In this document: piece by piece, positions 60,434 through 64,000 of the stretch
Layout: every line of letters begins with the position of its first letter
Position numbering within the stretch: position 1 is the first letter of the stretch
Source of the DNA: an uncultured Oscillibacter sp.
GTDB lineage: Bacteria; Bacillota; Clostridia; Oscillospirales; Oscillospiraceae
NCBI GenBank assembly: GCA_910583785.1
Contig: CAJTZK010000002.1
Coordinates: forward strand, 1-64,000
Direction of reading: 5' to 3'
Length of the DNA stretch: 64,000 bases
Made by a program: the position numbers and the translations under genes
Notes under the pieces: model-generated
Databases searched by the model: none
Told to the model about the DNA's origin: nothing
The model's input: the letters and a program-made list of their open reading frames with translations, nothing else

Positions 60434-62170
60434 TCAGGCCTTCTGGTTCTTCTTGGGATGGGCGATGGTCACGCAGCCCTCGATGGCCAGAATGACCGCC
60501 AGGACCACCAGCAGGATGCCCAGAATGGCCTGGACATAGGGGCCCCAGTCCGCGCCGCCAGCGGAGATCACGCCAATCTGGTTCTTGGTGTTGATCAGCA
60601 GGGAGAAAATGGTGACAATCAGCATGAAGCCCATGGGGATGAGGAACATCTTGTTGTTCTTGCCGATGTTGCCCAGCCAGGTGGCCACGGCCAGCAGGCC
60701 CAGGGCCGCCAGCAGCTGGTTGGCGGAGCCGAAGAGGGCCCAGATCTTCTCATAGCCGTTCAGGCCCAGCAGCACGCCCAGGACCACGGTGATGCCCGTG
60801 GAGACGTACATGTTGGAGAGGACCTTCTTGTAGCCCGTGACATTCTCCGGGGTCTCGCCCTTGCTGGAATCCAGCCAGAACTCCTGGAACATGAACCGGG
60901 CCAGGCGGGTGGCGGTGTCCAGGGAGGTCAGGCAGAAGGCGGAGTAGGTCAGCACCAGCAGGGTGTACAGGATGCTGTAGGTTCCGGGGATGGAGTCGTC
61001 AATCATATGGGCCAGGCCGCCGCCGAAGATGGCGGTGGCGCCCTTCAGGGCGGAGTCGGGGTTGGCCGCGTTCCAGCTGTAGGCATAGGCCACGGCGCAC
61101 AGGGTCAGGATGGCCAGGACGCACTCCAGCAGCATGCCGCCGTAGGCGATGGGCTTCGCGTCGCTCTCCTTGTCCAGCTGCTTGGAGGTGGTGCCGGAGG
61201 AGACCAGGGAGTGGAAGCCGGAAATGGCGCCGCAGGCGATGGTGGTGAAGAGCACGGGGAAGATGGGGTTGCCCGCGCCAGTGTCGGGGTTGGTCACCAC
61301 GAAGGTGTTGACGGCGGGCAGGCTGTCCATGGAGGGATGGGCCAGGAACACGGCCACCACCGCCAGGGCCAGCATGGCGTACAGCAGGAAGCTGGACAGG
61401 TAGTCACGGGGCTGGAGCAGGATCCACACGGGGGTGACGGAGGCGATGGCGATGTAAACGCCGCAGATCCACATCCAGCTGGAGGAGGACAGGTAGATGG
61501 GGTGGAAGTTCATGCCGATGGCGATGATGGCCACGATGGCGACGACGCCGATGACGCTGGCCACGGACATGGGGGCGTTCCGGCGGTACACCAGGAAGCC
61601 GAAGACAATGGCGATGGCGATGAACAGCAGGGAAACCATGGCCACCCGGGCGTTGGCCTCGGAGGCGGCGTAATCCACCGCGCCCGCCTCGGTGAAGGTG
61701 GCGCCGAAAGTGCCAGCCACGATGGAGGCGAAGGCCGCGACAACCAGGATCAAGGTCAGGTAGGCGAAGATCAAAAACAGCATCTTGGCCCGCTTGCTCA
61801 TGTTGGTGGAAATGATTTCGCCGATGGACTTGCCGTCGTGGCGGACGGAGGCGAACAGGGCGCCGAAGTCATGGACGCCGCCGAAGAAGATGCCGCCCAC
61901 CAGGATCCACAGGGTGCAGGCCAGCCAGCCGAAGCCCGCCGCGCCGATGGGCCCGGTGATGGGGCCCGCGCCGGCGATGGACGAGAAGTGGTGGCCCATC
62001 AGGATGGGAGCCTTGGCGGGGACGTAGTCGATGCCGTCCTCCAGGGCGTGGGCGGGGGTGGGTTTGTCGAGTTCGCCGACGCCCCACTGCTTGCACAGCC
62101 AGCGGCCATAGAGCAGATAGCCGGCGGCCAGCACAGCCACGCTGATGATGAGAAGTACTAATCCGTTCAT
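60434..62170 (-). CDS. cstA: Carbon starvation protein CstA-type peptide/pyruvate transporter
   Basis: This 578-aa protein has about 14 membrane helices with the CstA hallmark DGIDYVPAKAPILMGHHFSSIAGAGPITGPI near the N-terminus and LVSSGTTSKQLDKESDAKPIAYGGM in the middle. CstA-family proteins import peptides or pyruvate during carbon limitation. It ends in a charged tail (HPKKNQKA). GGGAGAG precedes the ATG. The preceding gene (62226-62741) ends 55 nt upstream and shares the strand, so both probably form one transcript from a consensus promoter at 62848-62876. Confidence 0.94.
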   Translation of the reverse strand: MNGLVLLIISVAVLAAGYLLYGRWLCKQWGVGELDKPTPAHALEDGIDYVPAKAPILMGHHFSSIAGAGPITGPIGAAGFGWLACTLWILVGGIFFGGVHDFGALFASVRHDGKSIGEIISTNMSKRAKMLFLIFAYLTLILVVAAFASIVAGTFGATFTEAGAVDYAASEANARVAMVSLLFIAIAIVFGFLVYRRNAPMSVASVIGVVAIVAIIAIGMNFHPIYLSSSSWMWICGVYIAIASVTPVWILLQPRDYLSSFLLYAMLALAVVAVFLAHPSMDSLPAVNTFVVTNPDTGAGNPIFPVLFTTIACGAISGFHSLVSSGTTSKQLDKESDAKPIAYGGMLLECVLAILTLCAVAYAYSWNAANPDSALKGATAIFGGGLAHMIDDSIPGTYSILYTLLVLTYSAFCLTSLDTATRLARFMFQEFWLDSSKGETPENVTGYKKVLSNMYVSTGITVVLGVLLGLNGYEKIWALFGSANQLLAALGLLAVATWLGNIGKNNKMFLIPMGFMLIVTIFSLLINTKNQIGVISAGGADWGPYVQAILGILLVVLAVILAIEGCVTIAHPKKNQKA

Positions 62171-62225
62171 GAAAACACTCTCCCTCTTTCATGATGTATG
62201 GTGCGGAGGCACGGGGCCTCCAGGG

Positions 62226-62741
62226 TCATTTGGGGCCGAAATTGGCCTCCAGGGTCTTGCGGGCTCCCCTCCCGGCTGGATTGGAGAGGAACGTCCGGGT
62301 GGAACATTCCATTGCGGCGATGTGATACTCCATCCAGCCATGGAGTGCCAGCCTGTAGTTCTTGTGGAAACGGGTCTTTTTCAGGACCTTTTTCGCCTCC
62401 GGGTCGATGGCCTCCGCCAGGATTACCAGGGTGACGAAGGAGCTCATGTGCTCCTTGTGGGGATGGATGGCGGCCAGGCCCGCTTTCAGGGTCCGCTCCG
62501 CCAGGGCCTTGGCCCCAGCGGCGTCCAGGTGCTCCGCCACGTGGAAGTACGTGTAGTCGTGCTGCTCCGTGGCGTAGAACTGCTTATCCCGCCGGACCAG
62601 GTAATGCTCATCCCGGAGGAAGTAGTGGGCCATGGCGGGAAAGCTGCCGCCCTCCTCCGTCTCCACGTCCCGGGTGAGGTCGTAGTTGTGGGAATAGGCG
62701 TTCAGCAGCTTCTCAAAGCACTCCTGGGGGGTTCTCTCCAT
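62226..62741 (-). CDS. Conserved hypothetical protein upstream of cstA
   Basis: This 171-aa soluble protein starts MERTPQECFEKLLNAYSHNYDLTRDVETEE and is rich in His, Tyr and charged residues (EQHDYTYFHVAEHLDA, LHGWMEYHIAAMECSTRTF). No known fold was recognised and there are no membrane segments. Its place between a consensus promoter and cstA suggests a linked role, perhaps sensing or modifying something in carbon starvation. GCGGAGGA precedes the ATG. Confidence 0.75.
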   Translation of the reverse strand: MERTPQECFEKLLNAYSHNYDLTRDVETEEGGSFPAMAHYFLRDEHYLVRRDKQFYATEQHDYTYFHVAEHLDAAGAKALAERTLKAGLAAIHPHKEHMSSFVTLVILAEAIDPEAKKVLKKTRFHKNYRLALHGWMEYHIAAMECSTRTFLSNPAGRGARKTLEANFGPK

Positions 62742-62847
62742 AGCATCCTCCGCTTCGTCCGGTGGGCCCGCCGTTTCCCGGAGGAAACGGCGCCGAAGGG
62801 GGCGCCCCCTTCATGGGAGTCCTGAAAGAACCCCAGCTTGCGAACGC

Positions 62848-62876
62848 ATTATACACCCTCCCCGGCAATTTGTTAA
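62848..62876 (-). promoter_or_regulatory. Sigma-A promoter for the hypothetical-cstA operon
   Basis: On the minus strand, TTAACA (62876-62871), 17-nt spacer, TATAAT (62853-62848). Upstream at 62887-62908 lies ACAAATTTGT followed by TTGTGTACAA-like sequence, a possible FadR/GntR-type operator. Confidence 0.72.
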
Positions 62877-63053
62877 GAGGGTTTGAACAAATTTGTGTAC
62901 AATTTGTGAATGACACCAAGGGAATTGTGGGTTTTGCCGGGAAGTTCCAGGAAAAGCCAAAAAAGAAAACGTCAAAACCGACAAAATTCCATGCGGTTCT
63001 TTGGCAGTTTTGACGGACGGTTTGGCGAACTTGTCCCGTTTTGGAGGGCGGGC

Positions 63054-63734
63054 TCAGTCCTGGAGGGTATTGATCAAGTGCTTCATATGGATGCTCATGG
63101 CGCAGCGGGCCCCCTCCTCGTCCCGCTTCAGCAGGAAGTCCAGGATGGTCCGGTTGTCCCCCAGGGCGATGTCCTGCATCCGCTGGCGGCTGGGGGAGAT
63201 TTGCAGGATTTCATCCACGGCGCTGTTGATGATGGGATAAAGGCGCCGCATATACTCGTTGTGGGAGGCCTTGATGATGGCCCAGTGGAACTCCTGGTCC
63301 GCCAGGGGCCAGTTGCCCCCCTCGGCGGCGATGCGCTCCACCCGCTCCGCCTTTTTGCGGATCTGCTCCAGCTCCTCGTCGCTGGCCCGCCGGCAGGCCA
63401 GGGCCACAGTGGCGGGCTCGAAAATCAGCCGCATCTCAAAGAGGTCCTTGGCCCGGACCCGGGAGCGGACCCCCGCCAGGGCCGTCAGGTCCATCCCCGG
63501 GGCGGGGAGGCTCTCCGCAACGAAGGTGCCCTTTCCCCGGCGGATGTCCAGCACCCCCTGGGCAACCAAAAAGGAGATGGCCTCCCGCAGGGTGGTGCGG
63601 CTGACCCCCATAGACTCGCTGAGCTCATTTTCGTTGGGCAGCTTGCTGCCGGGGGGATAGCGGCGCTCCTCCACAATCCACTCATAAAGCCGGTCCGCCG
63701 TCTGCTCGGACAGCTTGGCGCGTTTGCCTTCCAT
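63054..63734 (-). CDS. FadR-type GntR regulator (FCD domain)
   Basis: This 226-aa repressor has a GntR winged helix (YPPGSKLPNENELSESMGVSRTTLREAISFLVAQGVLDIRRGKGTFV, ~27-75) and an all-helical FCD ligand domain with probable metal residues (Asp and His in DQEFHWAIIKASHN, His in AMSIHMKHL). Such proteins sense small carboxylates such as lactate, pyruvate or glucuronate. GGAGGAG precedes the ATG. It is a candidate controller of the nearby cstA operon, whose promoter lies about 180 nt past its 3' end on the same strand. Confidence 0.92.
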   Translation of the reverse strand: MEGKRAKLSEQTADRLYEWIVEERRYPPGSKLPNENELSESMGVSRTTLREAISFLVAQGVLDIRRGKGTFVAESLPAPGMDLTALAGVRSRVRAKDLFEMRLIFEPATVALACRRASDEELEQIRKKAERVERIAAEGGNWPLADQEFHWAIIKASHNEYMRRLYPIINSAVDEILQISPSRQRMQDIALGDNRTILDFLLKRDEEGARCAMSIHMKHLINTLQD

Positions 63735-63804
63735 GTAGACTCCTCCATCCTCCGGCGGACCCGCCGGGCGCGTGTTGCGTTCATCAGAAATTTACTGTAA
63801 GAGT

Positions 63805-63833
63805 ACTATACCGCCTTTTGCCGGAAAAAACAA
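63805..63833 (-). promoter_or_regulatory. Sigma-A promoter for the FadR-type regulator
   Basis: On the minus strand, TTGTTT (63833-63828), 17-nt spacer, TATAGT (63810-63805). It nearly abuts the divergent promoter at 63842. Confidence 0.7.
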
Positions 63834-63841
63834 GAAGGCTC

Positions 63842-63870
63842 TTGACAGCCTATGTAATTTAGTATAAAAT
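63842..63870 (+). promoter_or_regulatory. Sigma-A promoter for the right-edge P-loop gene
   Basis: TTGACA (63842-63847), 17-nt spacer, TAAAAT (63865-63870). Confidence 0.8.
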
Positions 63871-63935
63871 GACATCATACAACGCAAGAAAATACCAGAC
63901 AACTTGCACGCGATTTCCTGGAAGGAGGGGTCCTC

Positions 63936-64000
63936 TTGACCGTCCTGGAGCGCTTTCCCCACCGCCTGACCCTGGTCACCGGGCACTACGGCACGGGAAA
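63936..64000 (+). CDS. P-loop ATPase, 5' end only (TTG start), cut by window edge
   Basis: Only 21 codons are visible. A TTG at 63936 follows GGAAGGAGGGG with about 5-nt spacing and opens TVLERFPHRLTLVTGHYGTGK, which is a Walker A P-loop (GHYGTGK) at residues 15-21. That form (VTGHYGxGKT) is typical of a small ParA/MinD-like or CobQ/CobB-like ATPase of Clostridia. The rest is outside the window. A consensus promoter lies upstream and diverges from the FadR-type gene. Confidence 0.72.
   Translation, partial: MTVLERFPHRLTLVTGHYGTG

Noticed and set aside
60458..62161. A 567-codon plus-strand open frame opposite cstA.
   Set aside because: Gly/Gln/His-rich translation with no motif, fully antisense to a membrane transporter.
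63792..63986. A 64-codon minus-strand open frame over the divergent promoter region.
   Set aside because: It overlaps two good promoters and the P-loop gene start, and has no ribosome binding site.

Overview
The window reads as chromosome of a high-GC, spore-forming Clostridia bacterium, most like the Oscillospiraceae (Flavonifractor/Lawsonibacter/Oscillibacter type). The evidence is the G+C-rich codon use in nearly all genes, a spoIIE gene, the SCIFF ranthipeptide pair typical of Clostridia, group-B [FeFe] hydrogenase, reverse rubrerythrin plus rubredoxin, and consensus sigma-A promoters with AGGAGG ribosome binding sites. No rRNA, CRISPR array, transposase or phage block was found. There is one tRNA (Ser, anticodon GGA). 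Both window edges cut features: a 110-bp-period tandem repeat at the left and a P-loop gene at the right.

Layout. 1-5.7 kb (mostly minus): tandem repeat, iolE, a cysteine hydrolase, an RlmA-type 23S methyltransferase overlapping a MATE exporter, and a cysteine desulfurase. 5.7-10.1 kb (plus): mtaB, an HD nucleotidase and a large secreted SLH/PepSY-like protein. 10.1-14.5 kb: an HPr-like protein without the phospho-histidine, then a response regulator, histidine kinase and lipoprotein in one overlapping operon. 14.5-20 kb (mostly minus): spoIIE, a membrane XRE regulator (plus), a PTS-IIC-like permease and superoxide dismutase. 20-29.5 kb: small secreted proteins, a class-C beta-lactamase-like serine hydrolase, proS, a DUF1624 membrane protein, a ribosome-protection-type GTPase fused to a YacP/Rae1 nuclease domain, and a short LspA-like protein. 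29.4-32.7 kb: the SCIFF peptide, its radical SAM maturase, a coupled PLP enzyme and a ferredoxin. 32.8-36.7 kb: asnS, a methionine gamma-lyase-like enzyme, a HAD phosphatase and tRNA-Ser.

37-40.2 kb (minus): an operon of a DUF4340 protein, response regulator and kinase. 40.2-43.2 kb: a terminated leader transcript, [FeFe] hydrogenase, rubrerythrin and rubredoxin, an anaerobic redox and oxygen-defence set. 43.2-44.7 kb: a lower-GC insert (acetyltransferase-like gene plus divergent XRE regulator) bounded on the right by a decayed rubredoxin fragment. 44.8-47.3 kb: LacI regulator divergent from queT, and a nitroreductase. 47.3-47.5 kb: a dense palindrome cluster. 47.6-50.6 kb: ECF sigma factor with an overlapping membrane-anchored repeat protein, and a CatA-like acetyltransferase. 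50.7-57.2 kb: lipoprotein, rsmA, mrnC, rqcH, DnaD, DnaI-like loader and a VTT membrane protein: translation quality control and replication restart. 57.3-64 kb: VanW protein, Noc/ParB-like protein, a 49-aa protein, a gene upstream of cstA, cstA, a FadR-type regulator, and the start of a P-loop ATPase.

The most interesting items are the GTPase-Rae1 fusion, the His-less HPr-like protein, the duplicated rubredoxin scar around the acetyltransferase island, the 47.3-kb palindrome cluster, and the SCIFF operon with an internal terminator and coupled PLP enzyme. All calls come from reading the sequence; no database search was run.
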